From CAKVON01 sp902475665 (GTDB lineage Bacteria; Actinomycetota; Coriobacteriia; Coriobacteriales; Atopobiaceae): a DNA stretch of 64,000 bases. The translations under genes were made by a program, and so were the position numbers. The stretch covers positions 1-64,000 of the forward strand of contig JAWQCY010000003.1 in the NCBI GenBank assembly GCA_036321795.1, written 5' to 3'. This document shows positions 25,920 to 33,017 of this stretch, in pieces; position 1 is the first letter of the stretch; every line of letters begins with the position of its first letter. Below the pieces are notes generated by a model. That model was not told the DNA's origin. It did no database searches and was given only the letters and a program-made list of their open reading frames with translations.

Positions 25920-26897
25920 CTAAAGGAGCTCCAGGTGCCGGGCCATGTCGCGGACGGCATGCGCGTAGCCGTCGATGCCCTCGCCGGTTATGGTCTCGAA
26001 GCAGGCGAGCCTGACGTAGGACACCTGGCGGAAGTCCTCGCGGCTCTCGACCGCGGAGATGTGGACCTCGATGGCGGGGATGGCGACGGCCTTGAGGGCG
26101 TCGAGAATCGCGATCGAGGTATGGGTGTAGGCGCCGGGGTTGATGACGATGCCGTCGAAGGCCCGGTATGCCTCCTGGATCTTGTCCACCAGCTCGCCCT
26201 CGTGGTTCGACTGGTAGACGACGCACTCGGAGAAGCCCTCTCGGGTGGCAGTCTGCTTGCAGGTGGAGACGATGTCGGCGTAGGTTTTGGTCCCGTAGAT
26301 GCCCGGCTCGCGGATGCCGACCATGTTGATGTTGGGCCCGTTGACCACCAGCAGCCTGGGGCCGGCATCGGGGGCGGACGTCTTGGCGGAGTCGTCTGTC
26401 TCGTGGTCCTTCTCGGTAGCAATGTGCGGGGGGATGGCTGCTCCCGGGGTGTTGGCGGCTGGCTTGGGTGTGGTGTCGCCCAGGAGCTCGGCTAGCGCCC
26501 GGATGTCCGCCTCGTCCTCTCCGTTGAGGGCGAGGCGACGAGAATTGGCATCGGCCTGGGCAGCGTAGCTGCGCTTTCTTGCGGGGGAGATGAGTACGCG
26601 CATCGAACCCTCGGGACGCTCGAGGGGAGTCTCCTCGTCCTTGCTGTTTACGACGATTTGCTTGAAGGAGTCGTAGACGCCGTCGATGACGCTGGGGCCG
26701 AACACGACCTCGAGACCGCGGGCGCCGCGTGGGACGGAGCCCAGCACGCCGTGGATGGAGGCGAGGGCCTCGCTGTCCGCCAGGCTGGCGTCGTGCAGCG
26801 TGAGACGGAGCCTCGTCATGCACTTTGCGCTCGCGATGACGTTTGTCGCGCCACCGATGGCTGCGATGACGTCTTGTGCGATTTGCGACTCGCTCAT
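25920..26897 (-). CDS. aroQ: Fusion of a PTS EIIB-like domain and type II 3-dehydroquinate dehydratase
   Basis: The N-terminal 85 residues resemble a glucose-family PTS EIIB domain, with the phosphorylatable Cys26 in ASAKCMTRLRL. A low-complexity linker (about 90-178) follows. Residues 181-325 form a type II dehydroquinase that removes water from 3-dehydroquinate. Its key residues are present: Asn in VNGPN, Arg and Tyr in REPGIYG, NPGAYTHTS, EVHIS and the Arg of REDFR. A strong AAGGAG precedes the ATG. Upstream is a cre-like operator. Nothing in the reading frame suggests a frameshift artefact. A regulatory role of EIIB phosphorylation is inference. Confidence 0.88.
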   Translation of the reverse strand: MSESQIAQDVIAAIGGATNVIASAKCMTRLRLTLHDASLADSEALASIHGVLGSVPRGARGLEVVFGPSVIDGVYDSFKQIVVNSKDEETPLERPEGSMRVLISPARKRSYAAQADANSRRLALNGEDEADIRALAELLGDTTPKPAANTPGAAIPPHIATEKDHETDDSAKTSAPDAGPRLLVVNGPNINMVGIREPGIYGTKTYADIVSTCKQTATREGFSECVVYQSNHEGELVDKIQEAYRAFDGIVINPGAYTHTSIAILDALKAVAIPAIEVHISAVESREDFRQVSYVRLACFETITGEGIDGYAHAVRDMARHLELL

Positions 26898-26984
26898 GGG
26901 AGGCTCCTTAGTGTGCTTTCGCGGTGTGCATGTCGGTCTGTTTGCGCATGACTCAATTATTAATTAGAACCTGAAAATGGGTTT

Positions 26985-27000
26985 ATGAAAACGTTCTCAT
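26985..27000. promoter_or_regulatory. cre/LacI-type operator upstream of the EIIB-aroQ fusion
   Basis: ATGAAAACGTTCTCAT fits the catabolite-responsive consensus WTGNAANCGNWNNCW at every defined position. It lies about 90 bases upstream of the fusion gene, in an AT-rich patch that can hold its promoter. The binding protein (CcpA-like or another LacI-family regulator) is unknown. Confidence 0.55.
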
Positions 27001-27059
27001 TCCGTGGATGGCGCAATTGGCGCACGAGCGGTTCTGTATTGTTTCTCGTGGTCAACGGC

Positions 27060-28355
27060 CTAGATGCCCAATAGCGCCCGAAGCGCCTTGGCGTCACCCG
27101 CCGCCGAGCCCGTGCAGCGCAGGATATGGTCCGACCAAGCCTTGTAGAGGTCCATCCGCTCTGCCGCGAGTTGCTTCACGCCCTTCTTCTGGGAGACGGG
27201 TCGTCCGGCGCAGGATAGTTGGCTAATCGGCCTGTCGAGCATGACCACGACCGAGTTGCGCCTGAGCAGGTCGTGGTTTTCGGGTCGGGTGACCACGCCG
27301 CCGCCGCACGCCATGACAAGGCCGGAGCGACCCGAGTAGTCGGACAGGACGCGGGTCTCGACCTCCCGGAAGGCGGGCTCCCCGTATCGCGTGATGTAGT
27401 CGGCGACGGGCATGCCGCATGCGAGGGCGCTCGCGTCGTCGAGGTCGACGAAGGGGCGTCCGGTCAGACGCGCGAGCCTGCGGCCCGCCGTCGTCTTGCC
27501 CGAGCCCGGCATGCCGATGAGTGCGACGTTGAGGGTCTGTGCGGCGATGGCAGACTCGATCGAGTCGACAAGCGAGTCGTCGAGGCTGCGGGATTGGAAG
27601 AGTTCGCTCGAGCACTTTGCCTGCGCCACGAGCATGGCAAGCCCGCTTTCCGAGGGGATGCCAAGGTGTTCCGCCAGCTGGCAGATCTTGGTGTTTCTGG
27701 GGTTATAGACGATGTCGAGCACGCCACGCAGGGCCGTCAGGCCGGCCAGGGTCTTCTCGTCCACGGGGGAGGCGTCCATGTTGGGATACATGCCAAGCGG
27801 CGTGGCGTTTACGACGAGCACGGCATCGGCATGGCGTTCTGCCAGCGTCTCGTATGTCTCGCTCCCACGGCGGGAGATCACGACCACCCTTGCGCCTGCG
27901 TCCTCGAGGGCCGCACGGACGGCCCTGCTTGCGCCACCCGACCCAAGCACCAGGGCCTTGTTTCCACGCAACAGGTCTCGCGCGTCGGTGAGGCCGAGCC
28001 TGCGCACGCAGAAGCGACGCAGCATCCAGGCAAAGCCGGCGAGGTCGGTGTTGTCGGCGAAGATCGAGCCGTCCTCGCGACGGACGAGCGTGTTGGAGGC
28101 GCCGAGCCTCCTCGCCGCAGGCGAAAGCTCGTCGGCGAGGGGGATGACGTCGGTCTTGTAGGGAATCGTCACATTGAGCCCGCGCCATGCTTGCCCACGC
28201 ACGAAGGGCTCGAGCTCGTCGGGCTCGAGCTCATGGGTCTCGTACGGCACGCTTCCGAGGCTTGCGTGGATCTGTGGGGACCAACTGTGCCCGAGCTTTC
28301 GGCCAAGAAGGCCGAAGGGGGCGCAGTCGGTGTCGGCGGATGGGCTGGCGAGCAT
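27060..28355 (-). CDS. aroE-aroK: Bifunctional shikimate dehydrogenase - shikimate kinase
   Basis: This 431-residue fusion performs two consecutive steps, 3-dehydroshikimate to shikimate and shikimate to shikimate 3-phosphate. The AroE half (about 1-265) shows GLLGRKLGHSWSPQIHASL, GLNVTIPYKTDVIPL with the catalytic Lys, the NTD segment, GSGGASRAVRAAL for NADP, and NATPLGMYP. The AroK half (about 270-431) has GMPGSGKTTAGRRL (Walker A), FVDLDD, FREVE and CGGGVV, and the lid Arg in AGRPVSQKKG. Start 28355 has AAGGA just upstream; earlier in-frame codons lack similarity. Confidence 0.93.
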   Translation of the reverse strand: MLASPSADTDCAPFGLLGRKLGHSWSPQIHASLGSVPYETHELEPDELEPFVRGQAWRGLNVTIPYKTDVIPLADELSPAARRLGASNTLVRREDGSIFADNTDLAGFAWMLRRFCVRRLGLTDARDLLRGNKALVLGSGGASRAVRAALEDAGARVVVISRRGSETYETLAERHADAVLVVNATPLGMYPNMDASPVDEKTLAGLTALRGVLDIVYNPRNTKICQLAEHLGIPSESGLAMLVAQAKCSSELFQSRSLDDSLVDSIESAIAAQTLNVALIGMPGSGKTTAGRRLARLTGRPFVDLDDASALACGMPVADYITRYGEPAFREVETRVLSDYSGRSGLVMACGGGVVTRPENHDLLRRNSVVVMLDRPISQLSCAGRPVSQKKGVKQLAAERMDLYKAWSDHILRCTGSAAGDAKALRALLGI

Positions 28356-28663
28356 GATGTCCTTGTGTCCGTTTCCTGTTTCGGCGGGGCGGGCGATGCC
28401 ACGCGTCCCGCAGTCGTATGACGTCGAAGATAGCAAATGCCCGCGATTTGGGTGCCGAGAAGGGCCGCTGTGTAACCGCCGTGAATCGAAACGGGAAACC
28501 CGTGTGTTACGGGGAGTCGGTCGACCCGCGAATGGGGGATACTCGACCCGAGGTCCTTCTCGGCATTTGACGGAAGCGACCGCGACAAGGCAACAAGTCG
28601 TCTCCCAAAGGCGCGCATGGCAATGACGCGCAGGCCGGGGGCGCATTTGGGAAAGGCAGCGCA
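28356..28663. other. Divergent intergenic region between aroE-aroK and the DDAH-like gene
   Basis: This 308-base gap holds two motif copies in inverted orientation (28453-28465 and 28553-28565) but no gene was recognised. Promoters for both flanking genes must lie here; no clear -10/-35 pair was seen. Confidence 0.55.
28453..28565. repeat. Inverted pair of TGCCGAGAAG-type motifs
   Basis: TGCCGAGAAGGGCC at 28453-28466 and GGTCCTTCTCGGCA at 28552-28565 are complementary over 14 positions with one mismatch and could pair across about 85 bases. Confidence 0.65.
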
Positions 28664-29440
28664 ATGGCAAAGTTCAGCCACGTCATCATCCGTCGTCCCG
28701 GAAAGTCGCTCTCTGACGGCATCACCAGCGCCCCGGAACTCGGCCGCCCCATCTACGAGCGCGCCATCGAGGAGCACTACGACTACGAGCACGCCCTCGA
28801 GAAGTGCGGCGTCGACGTCACCGTCCTGCCCGCGCTCGAGCAGTACCCCGACAGCGTCTTCGTCGAGGACCCCGCGGTCATCACCCGTTGCGGTGCCATC
28901 ATCACCAACCCCGGCGCGGCAAGCCGCAATGGCGAGAAGAACGAGATCGAGGCTGCCGTCCGTCGCTTCTTCGATGACGACCACGTCGCCTACATCGAGG
29001 CTCCCGGCACGCTCGAGGGTGGCGACGTCATGATGGTCGGCGACCACTTCTACATCGGCCGTTCCGCCCGCACCAACGAAGAGGGCATCCGCCAGTTCTG
29101 TGAGATTCTGGCTGGCTGGGGCCTCGAAGGTTCCGAGGTTCCCCTGTCGGAGGTCTTGCACCTCAAGACGGGCGTCAACTACATCGAGGACAACAACATG
29201 CTGGTCTCGGGCGAGTTCGTCGACAAGCCCGACTTTGCCCAGTACAACAAGGTCATCGTTCCTGCCGAGGAGGCATATGGCGCCAACTGCATTTGGGTCA
29301 ACGGCACGGTGATTGTGGCCGAGGGCTATCCGACCGTCCTGAAGGCGGTCCAGGACCTGGGTTACAAGACCCTGGTCGTCGACACCTCCGAGTACCGTAA
29401 GGTCGATGGAGGCCTGAGCTGCATGTCGTTGCGTTTCTAG
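28664..29440 (+). CDS. Dimethylarginine dimethylaminohydrolase-like amidinohydrolase
   Basis: The 258-residue protein is of the guanidino-modifying pentein superfamily. It shows DDAH-type features: an early DSVFVEDPAVI, the LEGGDVMMVG segment, HLKTGVNYIED with the catalytic His, and the C-terminal GLSCMSLRF with the nucleophilic Cys. DDAH hydrolyses methylated arginines to citrulline and methylamines; relatives act on arginine or agmatine-like guanidines. AAAGG precedes the ATG. It is distant from the arc cluster but may feed citrulline into it. Substrate identity is inference. Confidence 0.85.
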   Translation: MAKFSHVIIRRPGKSLSDGITSAPELGRPIYERAIEEHYDYEHALEKCGVDVTVLPALEQYPDSVFVEDPAVITRCGAIITNPGAASRNGEKNEIEAAVRRFFDDDHVAYIEAPGTLEGGDVMMVGDHFYIGRSARTNEEGIRQFCEILAGWGLEGSEVPLSEVLHLKTGVNYIEDNNMLVSGEFVDKPDFAQYNKVIVPAEEAYGANCIWVNGTVIVAEGYPTVLKAVQDLGYKTLVVDTSEYRKVDGGLSCMSLRF

Positions 29441-29547
29441 GGCCTTTGCTCGATTTGTTTTGCCATGTGGGGCCGATGCTGCTTAGTGCGGTGTCGGTTC
29501 CGTTGTCGTGTTTGGCACCAGCCCTCGTAGTAGCGTTTAGTGTTTAA

Positions 29548-29563
29548 TGTTGACACATCAACA
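29548..29563. promoter_or_regulatory. Palindrome and possible promoter upstream of a broken gene
   Basis: TGTTGACACATCAACA is a perfect inverted repeat (TGTTGA, CACA, TCAACA). It contains a TTGACA-like -35, and TAAAAC lies 17 bases further on, so it may be an operator-promoter left from the now broken gene. Confidence 0.35.
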
Positions 29564-29643
29564 ACATGAGAGTAAAACAGACCCTCGTCAGTACCGTCTG
29601 TCTGGATAGGCACGCTGGTTTAGCGAAGGGGATCGTGATTCGA

Positions 29644-30281
29644 ATGAGTGTGAGCAGAACAGCATAGCTGGTTGTTCAGGCTATGTACTGTGCGTTTGGC
29701 TTGGTGGCTGTTGTCGGCAGCTTCGGTACGTTCGAGGCGCAATTTGATGCGAGCTTCTACAACCAAGTTCACCAACCTCAGCAACTATCTGTGTCTGGCC
29801 ATCATGGTGGCAGAGTTCGTCCAGACCGCGCGTAAGCGCAACGACTCGCCTGTGGACTTTTCACCTTTGCTGAAGTTCGTCGGGATGCTCTCCATCCTGC
29901 TGACTTTCTTCGTCTTCAACATCATGCTCATGCCCACGCGCACGGTCAAGCAGAACCTTTCGGTAGGGAGTCTTTTTGTGTCACCAGGTCTTGCCCGTGC
30001 TTTACGTGGCGGATTGGGTCGTCTTCTACCGCAGCGGTCAGGTCGGGGTTACCTATCCGTTGATCGGCACGCTGGTGCCCATTGCCTATATGACTTTCAT
30101 CTTTGTGCGCGCTGCTGCGCTCGGCTTCGTGGGTGACGACCTCTACCCGTACTTCTTCCTGAATCTGAGCAAGCTCGGTGCCGCCGGCGTGGCCACGTGG
30201 GTCGCCATCCTTACAGCGGCGTTCATGGTCGTGGGCTATGCAATCTTCTCCTTGGACCGCCTCACCGCCCGCCGTCGCTAG
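29644..30281 (+). pseudogene. Broken Pr6Pr/FAR-17a-like integral membrane protein gene
   Basis: The sequence reads as one membrane protein only if several defects are ignored. After ATG at 29644 a TAG stop (29665-29667) interrupts the frame. The frame continues through LVVQAMYCAFGLVAVVG, shifts near 29757, continues as FTNLSNYLCLAIMVAEF and SILLTFFVFNIMLMPTR, and shifts again near 29970 at a run of five T, into VLPVLYVADWVVFYRSG to the end. Hydrophobic segments (about six) and the pattern fit small integral membrane proteins of the Pr6Pr type. It is likely a decayed gene, though errors in the sequence are possible. Confidence 0.75.
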
Positions 30282-30368
30282 GCGACCAGGGGGGTGTGTC
30301 CAGGAGTTGGTGAGGTGGCGGTATTATTTGAGCTATTGTAGTCGATGGCGCGAAGGCGGTGGCGGTGC

Positions 30369-30995
30369 ATGGGCGAAAGCTTCTATTGGGCCAACCCCGG
30401 GAAGCGGGAGTGGATCGACTGCGATCCCTTCGATGACTTAGGGTTCATGCTCAACATCGCTTCGTACCTGGGCAACCGTTACACCGACGCCGCCTGTACG
30501 CTCCTGGCGGGGCCGTGGCGTGGAGATCCTGTCATGTTCGTCGGCGATTACTTTAACCCTGGTGAGAGTTCAGCGCTCGCAAGGCTTTTCGACGGGTACC
30601 CCCAGGACGACATCTTTGACAACTTCAAAAACGTCGGCGGCATCTTCAGGTGCGCGGAGGGTAAGTTGCGCCCACCGTGGGAGGACGGCGACGACCGCGA
30701 TGGCGACGACGTCCCCTACGAGGGCGCCTTCAACACCGAGGTGCGCCATTTCCGCTATGCGTTCGACAAGACGAGGGCCGAGTACGTGGACCGCGACGCC
30801 GGGCCTGTCAGGTGCGTCCTTCTCATCGACGGTGCCTACTCCTGGGAGAGGCTCGACCCCCTGGTGGTCCTGCTGACGCCCCGCACGAGCCCGTCCGAAT
30901 GGAGCGGGCGTTGGTGTGGTGATCGGGTCGAGATGCACGACGAGATGCCAGCTGGGGAATGCCGGGACGTCGCGCGCGATGCGTGCGGCGAGTGA
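30369..30995 (+). CDS. Unrecognised protein, possibly truncated by an in-frame stop
   Basis: The 208-residue product has no family I recognise. It is acidic, rich in Asp and Trp (ESFYWANPGKREWIDCDPFD; DNFKNVGGIFRC; WEDGDDRDGDD), soluble-looking and without a signal peptide. After the TGA at 30993 the same frame stays open for another 62 codons to 31182-31184 (TAG), with protein-like composition (FATDDEM, SSAEFARLREERG, GIEALLDIALGHG). A single CGA-to-TGA change would explain this, making it a damaged gene. Start 30369 is uncertain; GGCGGTGG is the only ribosome-site candidate. Confidence 0.5.
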   Translation: MGESFYWANPGKREWIDCDPFDDLGFMLNIASYLGNRYTDAACTLLAGPWRGDPVMFVGDYFNPGESSALARLFDGYPQDDIFDNFKNVGGIFRCAEGKLRPPWEDGDDRDGDDVPYEGAFNTEVRHFRYAFDKTRAEYVDRDAGPVRCVLLIDGAYSWERLDPLVVLLTPRTSPSEWSGRWCGDRVEMHDEMPAGECRDVARDACGE

Positions 30996-31184
30996 GCCTG
31001 GCCCCTAATCTTCGCCACCGACGATGAGATGGCAGCGCTCACGTCTTCCGCCGAGTTCGCGCGGCTACGCGAGGAGCGCGGAATAGCCACGGGGCTGGGC
31101 GGTGACGTGCAGCTGCGCGGAGGCATCGAGGCGCTGCTGGATATCGCCTTGGGACACGGGAGGAGCGGCGAGGCGTCTGCGTAG
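30996..31184 (+). pseudogene. In-frame continuation beyond the TGA of the preceding gene
   Basis: Sixty-two codons in the same frame follow the TGA, ending at TAG. The segment contains SSAEFARLREERG and IEALLDIALGHG, which look like real amphipathic helices. Whether it is a remnant or is translated separately from ATG 31029 (51 residues) cannot be decided. Confidence 0.4.
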
Positions 31185-31202
31185 GGGTCGTGGCGTGAAA
31201 GG

Positions 31203-31215
31203 TTTCTTCTCGGTA
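31203..31215. repeat. Variant TGCCGAGAAG-type motif next to a stop codon
   Basis: TTTCTTCTCGGTA lies seven bases beyond the minus-strand stop of the coiled-coil gene. Confidence 0.45.
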
Positions 31216-31222
31216 GAACCCG

Positions 31223-32530
31223 CTATGCGGTCTTCTCCGCTGGGCCGTCGTCATTTTCTGGACCCGCTTCCTCACTCTTGAACAGGATGACGCTATCGGT
31301 CTTTATCACGAGCGTATCGGCCTCGTTGAAGGCGAAGCGAAGGGTCTCAAGCTCTTTCTTGTTGCGCTCCGAAATCTCTCGCACCGCGTTCTCCGTGGAC
31401 ACGGCGTCTTGCAGCTTGGCGCGCTTCTCGGAGATGTCGGCTTTCGCCTTGCTGCGCATGCGCACGGGGTTGAGCCTGTTCGCGTTCTCTCCTACCTCGT
31501 GGAGGATGGCGAGGGCGGCGTTCTTGGCAACGTAATCGTCCGCCTGGGGATCAGCGAGCGCGAGGGGCTTTCCGCCGACTTTTGAGATTTTCGCGGAGAG
31601 TTTGAGCCTGGCGTCGCCTCGCGCGGAGGAGAACTCCTCGGCCATCCGATCCGTTATCTGCGCATCGGTCTCTATCCGCTTTTCGGTGTAGTCGCCCTCG
31701 AAGCGCATGCCGACCTGCTGTGCCATGACGACGAGCTGAAACGCCACCGCAGCGAGGGCCTCCATGGACGAGAGCCTCTCTGCCTCCCTCACAATCTTCT
31801 CGGCCGAGAGGCGCTTCTTGCCCTGCACCTCGGCGGTGAAGTCTTTTATGCAGCCGATCTGGTAGTTCCACGCCTTGGTGGCCTCGCGTGTGGCGTCCTC
31901 GATGATTTGGAGGCCCACCTGGTGCTTCTCGGCGCTGGCTCCGTACTCCTCGTACTTTAGGGTGAGCCGTGCGAGGGCGTCGTATGCTGCCTTGAGTTCG
32001 GCGTCACGCTCGCGCTCCATGTCGCGCTGAATCGTCTCGATGCTCGACTGGAGGTTGCCGAGCTTTTCGTTGATCTGATTCATGTAGGCTATGCCGACGG
32101 CGACCGCCATGCCCTGGAGCGCGAGGTTGGCCACTGCCGCGGGCTGGAGCCCCGCCTGCCTGATACCCGCCATCTCGTTGAACTTGCCGTCCTTATCGAA
32201 GCTCGAGAGAAGCTTCCAGCCGTTCCACTCGGGCGCCTTGCGGGCGCAGAGGTCGGCCCAGCCAACGCCCTCGGGGAACTTAACCACCGCCATGCCGAGC
32301 TCGTTGGCGGTCTGGGTGGCGTTCGCTGCGAGCGGTATGAGGGCGTCTGCGGCGGCGGCAACCCGCTCGATTGAGGGGAGCGTTACGGATCTCGACGACG
32401 ATTCGAGTACTGCGAGCTCGCCCGGAGACATGAGGGCGAGCGACTGGTCTTGGACGGGCTCGATGGCGGTCTCTCCGCTGGGCGCCTCCTCGGGTTCGTC
32501 GGGGCCGAACAGGCGCTTGAAGAGGGACAT
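31223..32530 (-). CDS. Unrecognised coiled-coil/helical protein
   Basis: The 435-residue protein is intact but of no family I know. It begins SLFKRLFG and an acidic stretch, then helical segments (ADALIPLAANATQTANEL). A short hydrophobic stretch around ANLALQGMAVAVGIAYM could be a membrane-associated helix. After it comes a long charged region with heptad-like patterns (LGNLQSSIETIQRDMERERD; LARLTLKYEEY; ISERNKKELETLRFAF). There is an AAGGAG ribosome site. Its neighbours are two damaged genes, so it may belong to a mobile or defence-type island, but no nuclease, NTPase or recombinase motif is present. Confidence 0.7.
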   Translation of the reverse strand: MSLFKRLFGPDEPEEAPSGETAIEPVQDQSLALMSPGELAVLESSSRSVTLPSIERVAAAADALIPLAANATQTANELGMAVVKFPEGVGWADLCARKAPEWNGWKLLSSFDKDGKFNEMAGIRQAGLQPAAVANLALQGMAVAVGIAYMNQINEKLGNLQSSIETIQRDMERERDAELKAAYDALARLTLKYEEYGASAEKHQVGLQIIEDATREATKAWNYQIGCIKDFTAEVQGKKRLSAEKIVREAERLSSMEALAAVAFQLVVMAQQVGMRFEGDYTEKRIETDAQITDRMAEEFSSARGDARLKLSAKISKVGGKPLALADPQADDYVAKNAALAILHEVGENANRLNPVRMRSKAKADISEKRAKLQDAVSTENAVREISERNKKELETLRFAFNEADTLVIKTDSVILFKSEEAGPENDDGPAEKTA

Positions 32531-33017
32531 GGCGTGCTCCTTACCGGACGGTTGCTTCGTTGCGAATATTATCTCACTCGGTCAACCGCCCGATTCAACT
32601 GGCAGCTGACTCGCCTTGGGGATGCGGCTCGGCTGCCCTGAGTTCTCTCGGTGCCGTGACGGCCTCGACCGTCGCTGGCGGCGTCGCGGGTGGCACGCCC
32701 CACCGCTCCAAGCGCACGGGCAGACGCGAACGATGCTGCGGACCTGAGCCTTCGCGGCGTGGCTCTCGATGATTAGCGCCAGCCGTGGCTGGCTGGTGCC
32801 GTCACGCAGCGGCTCCGGCCCCTCGCTTCTCTCAGGTGAGGGTCGGCATCTGCGTCAGGGCGTGGGGTGGGATGCGGCTTCGCGCAACTCGTCTGTGGGA
32901 TACTGGAGCCGTTTTGGGCATGGGCCCGGGCTAGGCAGATCGCCAAGCCGGAAGGGGCCGCGAGCGCGTCTGGTTGGCGTGCGGAATCTGGGGGGCGTTG
33001 TGGGGAGCATGGGTACC
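32531..33017. other. Intergenic region without a recognised gene
   Basis: The plus-strand frame upstream of the sensor kinase is open from 32769, but its translation is Ser/Gly/Arg-rich, unlike a protein domain, and is not counted. The region should hold divergent promoters of the coiled-coil gene and the kinase. Nothing else was identified. Confidence 0.5.

Noticed and set aside
30993..30995. Selenocysteine or programmed recoding at the TGA
   Set aside because: No stem-loop typical of a bacterial SECIS was seen after it, and the neighbourhood contains another broken gene, so mutation is simpler.
32769..33017. Upstream extension of the sensor kinase frame
   Set aside because: The translation is Ser/Gly/Arg-rich and unlike KdpD's N-domain; a good ribosome site lies before 33018.
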